From Gammaproteobacteria bacterium (lineage in GTDB: Bacteria > Pseudomonadota > Gammaproteobacteria > Burkholderiales > Nitrosomonadaceae): DNA of 64,000 nucleotides. The stretch spans positions 24,739 through 88,738 of the forward strand of contig JAUIIB010000010.1 in assembly GCA_030431985.1 (NCBI GenBank), written 5' to 3'. Below are positions 19,021 through 29,871 of this stretch, piece after piece. The notes under the pieces are model-generated. The model ran no database searches. It was not told the DNA's origin and saw only the letters and a list, made by a program, of their open reading frames with translations. Each line of letters begins with the position of its first letter. The stretch's first letter is position 1. The position numbers were made by a program, and so were the translations under genes.

Positions 19021-20181
19021 ATGATTTATCAACCTACTCATATCCAGTCATATAGCCAACAGTTATTCGATCAGGGGTTGATCTGGTCTACATTGTTTCT
19101 GATGGGTATAGGGCTGGTCATGGTTTACTCATCGTCTGTAGCTATTGCTGAAGCACAGTTTGGCATCGATCATTCCGGTCATTATCTGGGTCGACATGCA
19201 GCTTATCTGATGGTGGGCATATTACTGGGGTTGGTGACGTTCCAGATACCGATATATCTATGGCAAAAATATGCCATCTTTTTATTCCTGACAGGGGCTT
19301 TGTTGCTGATGTTGGTGTTGGTGCCCGGTGTCGGGCGCGAGGTGAATGGCAGTCAACGCTGGATATCGTTGTATGTAATGAATTTTCAGCCTTCAGAATT
19401 TGTGAAGTTTTTTATGATTATTTATGCGGCCGATAATGTAGTACGCAAAGCTTCAGGGTTGAGCAATTTTTATAAGGGCTCCCTGCCATTGCTGATTATG
19501 CTGGTGTTTATCGGTTTCTTATTGTTACAGCAACCGGATTTTGGCGCTTTGGTGGTGATTGCAGTATTGGTGATGGGCATTATGTTTCTTGGCGGTATTA
19601 GCTTAAAAGTGTTTGCCGGATTAATAGGTCTGGCAGCCGCAGGCATGCTGGCACTTATTTATGTTGCCAACTACCGCATAGATCGCATTATCGGTTTCTT
19701 GGATCCTTGGGAGGATCCGTTAGGCAGGGGCTATCAGCTCAGTCACGCATTAATTGCCTTTGGCCGTGGTGAGTGGTTTGGCGTAGGGCTAGGGGGTAGT
19801 GTGGAAAAATTGTTCTATCTGCCGGAAGCGCACACTGACTTTTTGTTGGCCGTGCTGGCTGAAGAACTGGGGCTTGCGTGGGTGGCGATTGTTATTGTGT
19901 TGTTTGCTGTCTTGGTTGTCCGGGCATTTGCAATCGGTCGCTTGGCTGCCAAACTGGATTGTCCCTTTGCTGCTTTGGTTGCGCAAGGTATTGGGCTTTG
20001 GATTGGTATTCAGGCATTGATCAATATGGGTGTCAATATGGGAGTTTTGCCGACTAAAGGGCTAACGTTGCCTTTAATGAGTTTTGGCGGCAGCAGTATC
20101 GCAGCTGTGTGTTTTGCGCTGGCTGTACTCATACGGATTGATTGGGAAAACCGGCAGCGTTTGCGTGGGGTGACGATCTAA
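19021..20181 (+). CDS. ftsW: Septal peptidoglycan glycosyltransferase FtsW
   Basis: A 386-residue SEDS protein with about ten transmembrane helices that polymerises lipid II at the septum with FtsI. Signature segments: GLVMVYSSS near the N-terminus, [27 protein letters not shown], the loop [19 protein letters not shown], and near the C-terminus [27 protein letters not shown] sequence in the murD tail probably serves as ribosome site. Confidence 0.95.
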   Translation: MIYQPTHIQSYSQQLFDQGLIWSTLFLMGIGLVMVYSSSVAIAEAQFGIDHSGHYLGRHAAYLMVGILLGLVTFQIPIYLWQKYAIFLFLTGALLLMLVLVPGVGREVNGSQRWISLYVMNFQPSEFVKFFMIIYAADNVVRKASGLSNFYKGSLPLLIMLVFIGFLLLQQPDFGALVVIAVLVMGIMFLGGISLKVFAGLIGLAAAGMLALIYVANYRIDRIIGFLDPWEDPLGRGYQLSHALIAFGRGEWFGVGLGGSVEKLFYLPEAHTDFLLAVLAEELGLAWVAIVIVLFAVLVVRAFAIGRLAAKLDCPFAALVAQGIGLWIGIQALINMGVNMGVLPTKGLTLPLMSFGGSSIAAVCFALAVLIRIDWENRQRLRGVTI

Positions 20182-20221
20182 TGACACGTATTTGGGTTGA
20201 TATCATGCGGGAAGTGGAAAA

Positions 20222-21304
20222 ATGGCGCAAACCATTTTAATCATGGCAGGCGGTACTGGCGGGCATGTTTTTCCAGGCTTGGCTGTAGCCGATTGCATGA
20301 AAACTGAAGGCTGGCGGATTATATGGTTGGGTACAAAAACGGGCATGGAGAATAAATGGGTTGTACAACATGGGTACGATTTTGAAGCAATCGATTTCTC
20401 AGCTTTGCGTGGTAAATCTGTGACCAGGTGGCTAATGCTGCCATTCCAACTGCTGCGTGCGTTTATGCAAAGTTTAAAGATTTTGCGTCGCGTTCAGCCG
20501 GATGTAGTACTCGGTATGGGAGGTTATCCCGCGTTTCCGGGCGGCATGATGGCGGCGCTATTGAATAAGCCACTAGTCGTACACGAACAAAATTCTGTGC
20601 CGGGTCTAACCAACAAAGTCTTGATGCAGCTGGCTGATAAAGTACTGCTGGGCTTTCCGGATGCGATTAAAGCAGATTCTGCCAAGGTGATTTTCTCGGG
20701 TAATCCTGTGCGGGACAGCATATCGTGTCTGAAAGGACCCGAACATCGTTTCACAGGCCGGGGTGGGCCATTGAAGATGCTTGTGGTTGGGGGAAGCAGG
20801 GGTGCGCAGATTCTGAATACGGTAGTGCCTCAGGCAATTCAGTTGATGCCGGAAGACCAGCGTCCGGTTGTTATACATCAAGCCGGGGAAAATAATCTCG
20901 ATACGCTGCGCAATCATTACGCAAGTCTTGGTGTGGCAGCGGAATTGAAGAGTTTTATCGATGACATGGCGGCGCAATATGCAACGTGTGATCTGGTGTT
21001 GTGCCGTGCTGGCGCTTTGACAGTGTCAGAGTTGGCGGCGGCAGGAGTGGCAAGTATCTTGGTGCCGTATCCCTATGCTGTTGATGATCATCAAACTGTT
21101 AATGCGTTATTTTTGAGCCAATGTCATGCGGCAATTTTGTTACATCAAACTGAGCTGAGCCCGCAAAGCCTGATGGCGATTCTGCGCGACTTAACGCGTG
21201 AGAAGCTTCTGGCTATGGCTATTGCCGCGCGCAAACAGGCGAAGCCGGATGCAACCCGTCGTGTTGCACTGGCATGTATTGAAGCAAGCGGAGTATCAAT
21301 ATGA
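20222..21304 (+). CDS. murG: UDP-GlcNAc transferase making lipid II
   Basis: A 360-residue GT28 glycosyltransferase acting on the inner face of the membrane to convert lipid I to lipid II. Motifs: [16 protein letters not shown] at the N-terminus, [34 protein letters not shown] and [15 protein letters not shown] (UDP-GlcNAc binding). It lies 40 bp after ftsW; its TGA overlaps the murC ATG by 4 nt. Confidence 0.96.
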   Translation: MAQTILIMAGGTGGHVFPGLAVADCMKTEGWRIIWLGTKTGMENKWVVQHGYDFEAIDFSALRGKSVTRWLMLPFQLLRAFMQSLKILRRVQPDVVLGMGGYPAFPGGMMAALLNKPLVVHEQNSVPGLTNKVLMQLADKVLLGFPDAIKADSAKVIFSGNPVRDSISCLKGPEHRFTGRGGPLKMLVVGGSRGAQILNTVVPQAIQLMPEDQRPVVIHQAGENNLDTLRNHYASLGVAAELKSFIDDMAAQYATCDLVLCRAGALTVSELAAAGVASILVPYPYAVDDHQTVNALFLSQCHAAILLHQTELSPQSLMAILRDLTREKLLAMAIAARKQAKPDATRRVALACIEASGVSI

Positions 21305-22719
21305 GACATAAAGTAAAGCATATTCATTTTGTAGGGATCTGCGGCTCTGGGATGAGCGGTATAGCCGAGGTGTTACTGAATTTGCAGTATAAGATCAGTG
21401 GGTCGGATTTGTCTGATGGCTGGGTAGCCCAACGTTTACGAAGCCTCGGTGTTACGGTATATAGCGGTCATGCCGCCGAGCAGATTGCGGATGCCGATGT
21501 GGTTGTCACATCAACGGCGGTTAAGTCGGATAATCCGGAAATGGTTGCGGCACATGCGAAAAACATTCCGGTTGTGCCGCGGGCAATGATGTTGGCAGAA
21601 TTGCTGCGTTTGCGTCGCGGTATCGCGATTGCGGGTACCCACGGAAAAACAACGACAACCAGCTTGGTGGCCAGTATTTTGGCTGAGGCGGAAATGGATC
21701 CGACATTCGTTATCGGCGGTAGACTGAAAGCCGCTGGTTGCCACGCCAAGCTTGGCACTGGTGAGTTTATTGTTGTTGAAGCGGATGAATCGGATGCGTC
21801 ATTTCTGTACTTGCAGCCTGTTTTAGCAGTGGTGACCAATGTGGATACAGATCATATGGAAACATATGGTCATGATTTTACCCGACTCAAACAGACTTTT
21901 ATTGAATTCATGGGGCATCTGCCTTTTTACGGCATGGCGGTGTTGTGTATCGATGATGCTAATGTGCGTGCGCTGATGCCCGAAATTACCAAACCGATTA
22001 CAACCTATGGATTTGCTGATGATGCACAAGTTCGCGCTGTGGATATCACCCACCATCATGGCCAAATGCATTTTTCCGCCATTATTGGCGTGAACGGATC
22101 AGCACGTAAATTATCGATTCAGCTTAATTTGCCTGGCTTGCATAATGTTCAGAATGCGCTAGCAGCAATTGCGGCAGCCAATGAAATCGGGGTTCCGGAT
22201 AAAGCAATAGTCAAGGCGTTATCGGAATTTAAGGGAGTAGAGCGCCGTTTTCAGTCGTATGGTCAGATTTGTTTATCCAAGCAGAGGCGTTTTACATTGA
22301 TCGATGATTATGGCCATCATCCGGCAGAGCTACTGGCTACCATGAATGCTGCACGAGGTGCTTTTCCCGGTTGCCGTTTGGTGCTGGCTTTTCAGCCGCA
22401 TCGTTATTCGAGAACCCGTAATCTGTTTGAAGATTTCGTCAGAGTACTTTCACAAGCAGATGTCCTTTTACTCGCTGAAGTTTATTCGGCGGGAGAGGAG
22501 CCAATAGTCGCGGCCGATAGTAAATCGCTGGCACGATCGGTGCGTGTGCAGGGTAAGGTCGAACCCATTTATGTTTCTACAGTGGAGGAGTTAACTGCTG
22601 CGGTTCTGGATGTGGTCGAAGATGGCGATTTAGTGCTGGTAATGGGTGCAGGCTCGGTATCGAAGGTGGCACCTGAAATTGTAAAGAAGCAGCAGGTGTT
22701 AACGGTTGTTAGTGCTTAA
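21301..22719 (+). CDS. murC: UDP-N-acetylmuramate:L-alanine ligase
   Basis: A 472-residue Mur ligase starting the stem peptide. N-terminal nucleotide-binding motif [20 protein letters not shown] loop [12 protein letters not shown] at about residues 111-122; [42 protein letters not shown]; and [17 protein letters not shown] near the end. Start overlaps the murG stop (ATGA). murB follows after 30 bp. Confidence 0.96.
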   Translation: MRHKVKHIHFVGICGSGMSGIAEVLLNLQYKISGSDLSDGWVAQRLRSLGVTVYSGHAAEQIADADVVVTSTAVKSDNPEMVAAHAKNIPVVPRAMMLAELLRLRRGIAIAGTHGKTTTTSLVASILAEAEMDPTFVIGGRLKAAGCHAKLGTGEFIVVEADESDASFLYLQPVLAVVTNVDTDHMETYGHDFTRLKQTFIEFMGHLPFYGMAVLCIDDANVRALMPEITKPITTYGFADDAQVRAVDITHHHGQMHFSAIIGVNGSARKLSIQLNLPGLHNVQNALAAIAAANEIGVPDKAIVKALSEFKGVERRFQSYGQICLSKQRRFTLIDDYGHHPAELLATMNAARGAFPGCRLVLAFQPHRYSRTRNLFEDFVRVLSQADVLLLAEVYSAGEEPIVAADSKSLARSVRVQGKVEPIYVSTVEELTAAVLDVVEDGDLVLVMGAGSVSKVAPEIVKKQQVLTVVSA

Positions 22720-22749
22720 TTATAAAGGAATAACAGGGAATTATAACTG

Positions 22750-23736
22750 ATGTTTCCGGTGTTTCAAATGAATAGAGAGAAATCCAGACATATATCCGGT
22801 GTCAGTGAAGTTAATCTCTATGGCGTACGTGGAGAAATCAGGATAAATGAGCCCATGAGTCGACATACATCGTGGCGGGCTGGAGGTGCGGCGCGGCGTT
22901 TTTATCTTCCGGCAGACGTAGAGGATATGGGTGTGTTTCTAAGGGGACTGCCTGTTGATGAACCGGTTTACACGATTGGATTAGGCAGCAATCTGTTAGT
23001 CAGAGATGGCGGCTTGCCGGGAACAACAGTTGCAGTACATGCCCGGTTGAATGATTTGCAGCTGTTACACCGGGATCACGATGGCGGACTGATTTATGCC
23101 GGGGCAGGGGTTGCATGTCCCAAAGTGGCTCGGTTTGCGACCAAGCACCAGTTGAGTGGTGCAGAATTTTTAGCGGGTATTCCCGGTACTGTTGGTGGCG
23201 CGTTAGCCATGAATGCAGGTTGTTATGGTGCGGAAACCTGGGAACGGGTTGAGAAAGTTCAGGTTATCAATCGTCATGGTGAAATCCTATCACGAGAGCC
23301 TAAAGACTATGCAGTAGGTTACCGTAGTGTGCAATCCGTAGTGGGCCCGGATAACGCTACAGAGTGGTTTACAGGTGGGTATTTCAGGTTCCGATCTGGC
23401 GATGCAATCGCATCGCGCGAAAAAATAAAGCAATTGTTAATCCATCGTGTATCGAGCCAGCCTTTGAATAAGCCGAATGCTGGATCGGTGTTTAGAAATC
23501 CTCCTGGAGATCATGCGGCGCGATTGATTGAAACATGTGGACTTAAAGGTAAGCGAATAGGCGGGGCAATGGTTTCGGAAAAACACGCGAATTTTATCAT
23601 CAATACCGGAAGAGCATCGGCTGCAGATATTGAAATGCTGATAATGATGGTACAAGAAACGGTTGAGCGTAAATCAGGTGTGGCGTTAATACAGGAGGTT
23701 CGCATTATTGGTGAAACCGGGAGGCAGGCGCAGTGA
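22750..23736 (+). CDS. murB: UDP-N-acetylenolpyruvoylglucosamine reductase
   Basis: A 328-residue FAD enzyme that reduces enolpyruvyl-UDP-GlcNAc to UDP-MurNAc. FAD and substrate motifs: [56 protein letters not shown] and [15 protein letters not shown] (catalytic serine region). The N-terminus is about 25 residues longer than the conserved core, so an internal start (for example ATG 22777) is possible. Its stop overlaps ddl (GTGA). Confidence 0.95.
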   Translation: MFPVFQMNREKSRHISGVSEVNLYGVRGEIRINEPMSRHTSWRAGGAARRFYLPADVEDMGVFLRGLPVDEPVYTIGLGSNLLVRDGGLPGTTVAVHARLNDLQLLHRDHDGGLIYAGAGVACPKVARFATKHQLSGAEFLAGIPGTVGGALAMNAGCYGAETWERVEKVQVINRHGEILSREPKDYAVGYRSVQSVVGPDNATEWFTGGYFRFRSGDAIASREKIKQLLIHRVSSQPLNKPNAGSVFRNPPGDHAARLIETCGLKGKRIGGAMVSEKHANFIINTGRASAADIEMLIMMVQETVERKSGVALIQEVRIIGETGRQAQ

Positions 23737-24650
23737 CAGAACGTAATTTTGGAAAAGTTGCGGTTTTGTTGGGTGGGCGTTCGGCGGAACGTGAGATTTC
23801 ATTGCAGAGTGGACAGGCAGTTCTGGCAGCCTTGAAACAGTGTGGTGTGGATGCGCATCCATTTGATCCCGGTGAAAAGCCGTTGGCGGTATTGGCAGAT
23901 GAGCAATTTGATAGAGCGTATATCGCGCTGCACGGCCGGTTTGGTGAGGATGGTACGGTGCAAGGTGCGCTGGAATTAATGCATATTCCATATACGGGTA
24001 GCGGTGTACTTGCCAGCGCGTTGGCAATGGATAAATGGCGGACAAAATTGTTATGGCAGGCGGTAGGAATCGATTCTCCGCGCAGCATGTTGCTAACGCC
24101 GCAATGTAATTTCGAAGAAGTGATACAGGCGCTGGGTTTACCGCTAATCGTTAAACCGGCGCGTGAAGGTTCAACCATCGGTTTGAGCAAAATCGACAAA
24201 CCGGAGGATCTATCTGAAGCCTATCGTATTGCGGCTGAACATGATGCGTTGGTTTTGGCCGAGGAATATATCCAAGGCGTGGAATTAACAGCCGCGATTT
24301 TGGGTGATACAACGTTACCGCTGGTAAGAATTGAGGTTCCTGGTGAGCTCTATGATTATGAAGCTAAATATTTGTCTGACGAGACGCAATACTTTTGCCC
24401 TAGCGGTTTGGCGGAAGACCAAGTCCGGCTGATTCAGGCCAAGGCGCTACAGGCTTATCAAACGATCGGCTGTGAAGGGTGGGGGCGGGTCGATTTGATT
24501 TTAAGTCAGGATGGGCGGTTTTATTTTCTTGAGGCGAATACGTCGCCGGGTATGACGAGTCATAGTCTGGTACCGATGGCGGCAGGTGCTGCCGGTATCA
24601 GCTTTGAAGAACTGGTTTTAAAAATACTGAGTTTGTCGCATGTGGGATAG
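23733..24650 (+). CDS. ddl: D-alanine:D-alanine ligase
   Basis: A 305-residue ATP-grasp enzyme making D-Ala-D-Ala for MurF. Motifs: [20 protein letters not shown] at the N-terminus, [49 protein letters not shown] and [15 protein letters not shown]. Start is a GTG (23733) overlapping the murB stop, with a strong GGGAGG ribosome site ten bases upstream. The 3' end overlaps ftsQ by 11 nt. This is the DdlB form usual in dcw clusters. Confidence 0.95.
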   Translation: MTERNFGKVAVLLGGRSAEREISLQSGQAVLAALKQCGVDAHPFDPGEKPLAVLADEQFDRAYIALHGRFGEDGTVQGALELMHIPYTGSGVLASALAMDKWRTKLLWQAVGIDSPRSMLLTPQCNFEEVIQALGLPLIVKPAREGSTIGLSKIDKPEDLSEAYRIAAEHDALVLAEEYIQGVELTAAILGDTTLPLVRIEVPGELYDYEAKYLSDETQYFCPSGLAEDQVRLIQAKALQAYQTIGCEGWGRVDLILSQDGRFYFLEANTSPGMTSHSLVPMAAGAAGISFEELVLKILSLSHVG

Positions 24651-25407
24651 CTGTCGACTATTAAATTTTGTGTCCAATGTACTTTTTATGCTGGTGGCGG
24701 CAGCTGTAATTGGTGCTTTTGCTCAGTATTATGGATTGCCGCGTTTTTTACCATTGAAAACGGTGCAGATTCATAAAATGCAGCCTGCTCACTCTGCATT
24801 CAAGCATATTACTCGCGAGCAAATTGAGCAAATTGTTAAGCATGACGTGTATGGAAACTTTTTATCGGTGAATTTGATTTCGGTTCGTGACGCGTTTGTA
24901 CGATTGCCCTGGGTACGTCAAGCCAAGGTTGAGAGAGTTTGGCCGCTGGGATTGAAGATAAGCATAGAAGAACAACAGGCTTTAGCACACTGGGGCAGCC
25001 ATGCGCTGGTTAATACCTATGGAGAAGTTTTTCGCGCGTCATCAGATAAGCGGATGCCCGTTTTTAGAGCGCCGATGGAGGCCAATGCTCAGGAAGTAAC
25101 GCGTAACTACCGACGATTCAGCACTATGCTGAGTCCGTTAAATCAATCCATTTCAGCGATTCGTTTGTCGTCGCGGCGTGCCTGGCAGATACGGTTGAAT
25201 TCAGGAACGCTTCTTGAATTAGGGCGGCAAGAGATAGAAAAGCGGTTGCTGCGGTATGTTTCGATTTATGACCACAGCATTGCGCATTTAAATCAGGACG
25301 AACCATTGGCTTATGTGGATTTGCGTTATCCCAGCGGGTTTGCAGTTTCGCTGCCGAAAGCCGGGGATTCGTTAAAAGACAAACGTAACACAAATAAAGA
25401 AACGTGA
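24640..25407 (+). CDS. ftsQ: Cell division protein FtsQ
   Basis: A 255-residue bitopic membrane protein: short cytoplasmic N-terminus, one membrane helix ([18 protein letters not shown], about residues 10-27), then a POTRA domain ([20 protein letters not shown] ... [19 protein letters not shown]) and a C-terminal beta domain ([15 protein letters not shown]). It links early and late division proteins and binds FtsB-FtsL. ATG 24640 overlaps the ddl stop by 11 nt; ftsA follows after 20 bp. Confidence 0.93.
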   Translation: MWDSCRLLNFVSNVLFMLVAAAVIGAFAQYYGLPRFLPLKTVQIHKMQPAHSAFKHITREQIEQIVKHDVYGNFLSVNLISVRDAFVRLPWVRQAKVERVWPLGLKISIEEQQALAHWGSHALVNTYGEVFRASSDKRMPVFRAPMEANAQEVTRNYRRFSTMLSPLNQSISAIRLSSRRAWQIRLNSGTLLELGRQEIEKRLLRYVSIYDHSIAHLNQDEPLAYVDLRYPSGFAVSLPKAGDSLKDKRNTNKET

Positions 25408-25427
25408 AATCAGGGGGATGTAACTAG

Positions 25428-26666
25428 ATGGGTAAAGCTAGGGAAAGTAGAAATCTGATTGCCGGGCTTGATATTGGTACCTCAAAGATTGTAGCGATAA
25501 TTGCGGAAGTATTTCCTGAGGGTGATTTTGAAATTATCGGATTAGGCAGTCATCCATCCCGTGGCTTGAGAAAAGGTGTGGTTGCTAACATTGAAACCAC
25601 TGTCAACGCGATTCAACGTGCGTTGGAAGAAGCTGAATCAATGGCTGATTGCAAAATTAATGAAGTATTTACTGGGATAGCAGGCAGTCATATTAAGGGT
25701 ATCAATTCAGACGGGATGGTGCCAATCCGGGATAAGGAAGTTACCGAGGCAGATGTAGAACGTGTGATGGAAGCAGCCAAAGCGGTTAACATTCCGGCCG
25801 ATCAGCAAATTCTGCATATCCTAAATCAGGAATTTATCATCGATGGACAAGAAGATGTGCGGGAACCTGTCGGTATGAGTGGTATTCGGCTCGAGGTCAA
25901 AGTCCATATCGTAACGGGTGCCGTTTCGGCTGCTCAAAATATTGTTAAATGCGTTCATCGATGCGGTTTAGACGTACGCGATTTAATTTTGCAGCCATTG
26001 GCGTCAGCTACATCTGTGCTTACCGAGGATGAGAGAGATCTTGGTGTCTGTCTGGTTGATATCGGTGGTGGTACGACCGATATTGCGGTATTTACTAACG
26101 GTGCAATTCGCCATACCGCGGTGATTCCGATTGCAGGTGATCAGATTACCAATGATATAGCTATGGCATTACGTACGCCAACCAAAAATGCGGAAGACCT
26201 GAAATGCCGTTACGGTCACGCACTGAGGAGTTTGGCGGATACACGTGAAATGATTGAAGTACCTGATGTGGGCAACAGAGGCGCGCGTCAACTTTCTGTA
26301 CAGACGCTGGCTGAAGTTATCGAACCACGTGCTGAAGAACTGTATACGTTGGTTCAGTCGGAGCTAAGGCGCAGTGGTTTTGAAGAGCTTCTATCGTCAG
26401 GCATTGTGATTACCGGTGGCTGTGCTTCGTTACGTGGCATGGTAGAACTTGGCGAAGAGATTTTTCACATGCCGGTGCGTTTAGGAGTGCCCGATTACAA
26501 AGGAAATTTACAGGACGTTGTGCATACGCCGCGGTTTTCAACGGGTATCGGACTGGTTATGACGGGTATTGATCAGATTAAACAGCAGCAGCACATGCGG
26601 TTGCAGGGAGGGTCGGCAAGACAAATTTTTGCAAGGATGAGGAGCTGGTTTCAGAGGAATTTCTAG
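25428..26666 (+). CDS. ftsA: Cell division protein FtsA
   Basis: A 412-residue actin-like ATPase that tethers FtsZ to the membrane. The phosphate-1 motif is GLDIGTSKIVAIIAE near the N-terminus; the 1C-domain phrase is GIAGSHIKG; phosphate-2 is CLVDIGGGTTDIAVFTNG; the adenosine motif is GIVITGGCASLRG. The C-terminus (ARMRSWFQRNF) is an amphipathic membrane-targeting helix. It lies 60 bp before ftsZ. Confidence 0.96.
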   Translation: MGKARESRNLIAGLDIGTSKIVAIIAEVFPEGDFEIIGLGSHPSRGLRKGVVANIETTVNAIQRALEEAESMADCKINEVFTGIAGSHIKGINSDGMVPIRDKEVTEADVERVMEAAKAVNIPADQQILHILNQEFIIDGQEDVREPVGMSGIRLEVKVHIVTGAVSAAQNIVKCVHRCGLDVRDLILQPLASATSVLTEDERDLGVCLVDIGGGTTDIAVFTNGAIRHTAVIPIAGDQITNDIAMALRTPTKNAEDLKCRYGHALRSLADTREMIEVPDVGNRGARQLSVQTLAEVIEPRAEELYTLVQSELRRSGFEELLSSGIVITGGCASLRGMVELGEEIFHMPVRLGVPDYKGNLQDVVHTPRFSTGIGLVMTGIDQIKQQQHMRLQGGSARQIFARMRSWFQRNF

Positions 26667-26726
26667 GTGAATGTCGGGTTGTCTTTGGTAAGGTATTTAT
26701 TGTATTGACTAAAAAGGAGGGGCGTT

Positions 26727-27875
26727 ATGTTTGAAATCATGAATAATGAAACACAGGAAGCGATTATTAAAGTTGTCGGTGTAGGCGGATGCGGGTGTAA
26801 TGCTGTCGATCATATGATCCAGAATGAAATGAAAGGTGTGGAATTCATTAGCATGAATACCGATGCGCAGGCATTGAAGAATTCCAGGGCAGATATTGTA
26901 TTGCAGCTGGGTGCAGGTGTTACGCGTGGCCTTGGTGCAGGTGCCAATCCTGATATCGGTCGAGAATCTGCAATGGAAGATCGTGACCGTATTGCGGAAT
27001 TGATTCAGGGCTCCGATATGTTGTTTGTGACGGCCGGAATGGGTGGCGGAACGGGTACGGGCGCGGCGCCTGTTGTTGCACAAGTGGCTAAGGAAATGGG
27101 TATTTTGACGGTGGCTGTTGTAAGCAAGCCATTTAATTTCGAAGGAAAACGTCTTAAAGCAGCGCAAATGGGCATGGAAGAATTAGCGCAGCATGTCGAT
27201 TCATTGATTGTGATACCCAATGATAAACTCATGTCAGTTCTGGGTAACGATATTAGCATGTTGGATGCATTTAAAGCCGCCAACGATGTATTGCACGGTG
27301 CTGTAGCTGGAATTGCGGAAGTGATCAATTGTCCTGGATTGGTGAACGTTGATTTTGCCGATGTTAAAACGGTTATGTCGGAAATGGGAATGGCAATGAT
27401 GGGTTCGGCTATTGCGACCGGTATTGATCGCGCCCGGCTTGCAGCGGAACAGGCCGTGGCAAGTCCATTACTTGAGGATATTTCACTAGCTGGAGCGCGG
27501 GGCGTATTAGTTAACATCACCGCTAGTTCATCGTTGAAAATGCGTGAAGTTCATGAAGTAATGGGAACAATTAAAGAAATGACAGCCGAGGATGCGACGA
27601 TTATCATCGGTACGGTCATTGATGAAAGTATTAACGAAGATTTGCGTGTTACCATGGTGGCGACTGGCTTGGGTAATGTTCAGAATCAGAGTAAAAATCC
27701 ATTGTCCGTTGTTCATTCGCGGACTGGCACGGACGATCGTGAAGCCTTTGCATCGACGGATGATCCTGCGGTCATTCGTACGGGTAGAAGAAACGATGCG
27801 ACAGTGGCTGCGATGCGTCAATCTGGTATAGACCCGATGGATATACCTGCTTTTCTGAGAAGACAAGCAGACTAA
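26727..27875 (+). CDS. ftsZ: Cell division GTPase FtsZ
   Basis: A 382-residue tubulin homologue forming the Z ring. Motifs: VVGVGGCGCNAVDHMI, the tubulin signature GMGGGTGTGAAPVVA (about residues 103-117), NVDFADVKTVM, and the conserved C-terminal tail DIPAFLRRQ that binds FtsA and ZipA. AAAAAGGAGGGG just upstream of the ATG is the strongest ribosome site in the cluster. The last ~37 codons lie in the left copy of the direct repeat (27761-28095). lpxC, which follows ftsZ in many betaproteobacteria, is absent here. Confidence 0.97.
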   Translation: MFEIMNNETQEAIIKVVGVGGCGCNAVDHMIQNEMKGVEFISMNTDAQALKNSRADIVLQLGAGVTRGLGAGANPDIGRESAMEDRDRIAELIQGSDMLFVTAGMGGGTGTGAAPVVAQVAKEMGILTVAVVSKPFNFEGKRLKAAQMGMEELAQHVDSLIVIPNDKLMSVLGNDISMLDAFKAANDVLHGAVAGIAEVINCPGLVNVDFADVKTVMSEMGMAMMGSAIATGIDRARLAAEQAVASPLLEDISLAGARGVLVNITASSSLKMREVHEVMGTIKEMTAEDATIIIGTVIDESINEDLRVTMVATGLGNVQNQSKNPLSVVHSRTGTDDREAFASTDDPAVIRTGRRNDATVAAMRQSGIDPMDIPAFLRRQAD

Positions 27876-27888
27876 GCATAATGAATTT

Positions 27889-27952
27889 AAAATGTAACGG
27901 GGTAGCGCGGATAGGCTCATATCAATGAGTAACGTGCTTCCCGTACATTTTT
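27889..27952. terminator. Bidirectional terminator-like hairpin after ftsZ
   Basis: AAAATGTAACGGGG pairs imperfectly with TTCCCGTACATTTT, enclosing an inner hairpin CTCAT-ATCA-ATGAG, with a T run on one side and an A run on the other. It would end ftsZ transcripts and, in the ancestral layout, those of the convergent channel gene. A second copy sits at 36070-36132. Confidence 0.55.
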
Positions 27953-28095
27953 AGACAATTTGTCGTCGGATTTTGAATCAGATTCGTGTAACGGATACGG
28001 TCAGAAACGCTTCATGGCAAAAAAAGTAAATGAAGCAGACTAAGCTGTCATCGCCAGTTTAACCAGTCCTTCAGCCGTGCTTAGCATGCGCGCGG
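27953..28095 (-). pseudogene. Remnant of ion-channel gene C-terminus
   Basis: Minus-strand sequence closely matches the 3' end of the channel gene at 36139-36609, including the codons for ESDSKSDD. The stop codon is replaced by AAA (TTT at the position of TTA on the plus strand), and upstream similarity breaks off near 28095 before the selectivity filter. It is a non-functional leftover of the duplication flanking the inserted transporter operon. Confidence 0.75.
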
Positions 28096-28187
28096 TATAC
28101 TAACACTTATGGGGCGTGTCGCCCGATAGCAAATTTCCCTGATTTTTGAGGTAATTTCTACCAAATATCAGCAGTTAGCATCTTGTA

Positions 28188-28210
28188 TAAAAAAGAAGTC
28201 AGGAAGACTT
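28188..28210 (-). terminator. Possible terminator of the ABC importer operon
   Basis: On the minus strand AAGTC-TTCCT-GACTT forms a 5-bp stem followed by C and a run of T, about 33 bp after the stop of the last ABC gene. The stem is short, so confidence is low. The remaining bases between 28096 and 28242 show nothing else. Confidence 0.4.
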
Positions 28211-28242
28211 TAGGGTGATATTTGCAGTCAACTTAGAAAGTC

Positions 28243-29061
28243 TTAGTTATCGTATTCGATATTTAAAGAAAAATTATTTAATAATCTAGCGGTTTTAATG
28301 AGTTGATTTGTATATGAGTTTGTACAACTGGTTATTATCTGTTTACGGTACCCTTCCTCAATTATTTTTCCATGTTTCATGACGCCGATATGAGTACATA
28401 TATAATTGAGAACAGCAAGGTCGTGTGAAATTAGCAGATATGTCAGACCATGCTGTTTCTGTAGATTTTTCAGAAGATTTAATATGTTAATTTGCGTTGA
28501 TTTGTCGAGCGCTGAAGTCGGTTCATCTAGGATTATTAGCTTAGGATGAATTGCGAGGGCTCGAGCAATACATACTCGTTGTTTTTCTCCACCACTGAGT
28601 TGATGAGGATAAGCATTCATCAATCGTTCAGGTAATTGGACCTGTTTGAGTAATTCAAGCACCTGTTGCGTTCTGGCAGAATGTTTCATGTTGGTAAAAT
28701 TGAGCAGCGGTTCCGTAATGGCTTTTTCGACTGTTTGGGAGGGATCAAGTGCAGATGTGGGGTCCTGGAAAATCATCTGAACTTTGCTTCGTAAAGCCCG
28801 TAGTAATTTTCCAGAAATAGCATTGATGTCTTGTCCGTTAATTATAATTTTTCCGCTATCTGGTTTTTCTAGTACTAAGATTAATCTGGCCAAAGTACTT
28901 TTTCCGGAACCGCTTTCTCCAACTAATCCATATATCTGACCTGGTTGAATCGTCAAACTTATATTATCGACGGCTGTAACATAGTGCGGCTCGCCTAGCC
29001 AATTTCCCACTGAACGATAAGATTTACTGACATTTTCTAGAACTAGAATACTATTTGACAT
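28243..29061 (-). CDS. Peptide/nickel-family ABC importer ATPase (DppF/OppF type)
   Basis: A 272-residue ABC ATPase. Walker A GESGSGKSTLARLI, Q-loop MIFQDPTSALDPSQ, signature LSGGEKQRVCIARALA, Walker B LIILDEPTSALDKS and H-loop LLISHDLAVL are all intact. It pairs with the ATPase encoded just upstream to power uptake through the two permeases. It is the last gene of a six-gene minus-strand operon (receptor, binding protein, two permeases, two ATPases), 12 bp after its partner. Base composition is more AT-rich than the adjacent dcw genes. Confidence 0.9.
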   Translation of the reverse strand: MSNSILVLENVSKSYRSVGNWLGEPHYVTAVDNISLTIQPGQIYGLVGESGSGKSTLARLILVLEKPDSGKIIINGQDINAISGKLLRALRSKVQMIFQDPTSALDPSQTVEKAITEPLLNFTNMKHSARTQQVLELLKQVQLPERLMNAYPHQLSGGEKQRVCIARALAIHPKLIILDEPTSALDKSTQINILNLLKNLQKQHGLTYLLISHDLAVLNYICTHIGVMKHGKIIEEGYRKQIITSCTNSYTNQLIKTARLLNNFSLNIEYDN

Positions 29062-29073
29062 GAATATTGGGTG

Positions 29074-29871
29074 TTAATTGATATCAAAAGGGGGCATTGA
29101 AGTTAGCAAACTTTTGGTGTAATCATGTGATGGGCTAGTAAGTATTTGTTCCGTCGTTGACATTTCCAATATTTTTCCATCAGCCATGACTGCGATTTTA
29201 TCCGCAAGGCGTGCGACCAATCCTAAATCGTGACTGATAATGACCATTGTCAGACCGAATTGTTCCCGCAAATTATTCAATAGCAGAACAATTTCTGATT
29301 GAGCAACAATGTCCAGTGAAGCGGTCGGTTCGTCGGCTATTAATAGTTGAGGCTGCAATGACATAGCTAAGGCTAGAGCAGCTCGTTGGCACATGCCGCC
29401 GCTGAGCTCAAATGGATAACACTGCATTATTTTGTCTGGATTTGGCATGCCAACCATCTTCAATGAATTGATAGCATGTAACCTGGCATTCTGTCGGTTA
29501 CACTGTTGATGAATCAGCAAGGCCTCGACGATATGTTGACCAATAGTCATTGTCGGGTTGAAAGAAGCTTCTGCAGATTGAAAAATTATACCGATGTGAC
29601 GGCCACGCAATTGTTGCCAATCCTTCTCAGAGAACGTTTTGATACTCCGGTCTTTAAATAAAATATTTCCCTCACAAATTTGTGTGAAACTATTTAATTG
29701 CCCTATGAGTGAGTGAGCTAGAGTACTCTTTCCTGATCCACTTTCACCAATGATTCCTAGTATTTCATTAGGAAATAAATCAAAGCTTACGCCATCAACT
29801 GCTCTTATAGTATGATGCCTCGTTAAATAGTGACAATGCAGCTCTTGAACGGAAAGTATTGGCTGTGACAT
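29074..29871 (-). CDS. Peptide/nickel-family ABC importer ATPase (DppD/OppD type)
   Basis: A 265-residue ABC ATPase with Walker A GESGSGKSTLAHSL, Q-loop IIFQSAEASFNPTMTIG, signature LSGGMCQRAALALAMS, Walker B LLIADEPTASLDIV and H-loop VIISHDLGLVARLA. It lacks the long C-terminal Cys-rich oligopeptide extension of classical OppD, ending soon after LLTSMPPFDIN. It starts on the last base of the upstream permease stop, so translation is coupled. Substrate cannot be inferred from the ATPase. Confidence 0.9.
   Translation of the reverse strand: MSQPILSVQELHCHYLTRHHTIRAVDGVSFDLFPNEILGIIGESGSGKSTLAHSLIGQLNSFTQICEGNILFKDRSIKTFSEKDWQQLRGRHIGIIFQSAEASFNPTMTIGQHIVEALLIHQQCNRQNARLHAINSLKMVGMPNPDKIMQCYPFELSGGMCQRAALALAMSLQPQLLIADEPTASLDIVAQSEIVLLLNNLREQFGLTMVIISHDLGLVARLADKIAVMADGKILEMSTTEQILTSPSHDYTKSLLTSMPPFDIN

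Larger units (their letters stand above)
27761..28095 (+). repeat. Direct repeat, left copy (ftsZ end + decayed channel end)
   Basis: About 335 bp that reappear, diverged, at 35954-36275 in the same orientation. By eye roughly nine bases in ten match over the last 235 bp, with small indels in the first part. This copy contains the intact ftsZ 3' end, the intergenic hairpin, and a degraded, stop-less remnant of the C-terminal part of the ion-channel gene found intact beside the other copy. Confidence 0.9.
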
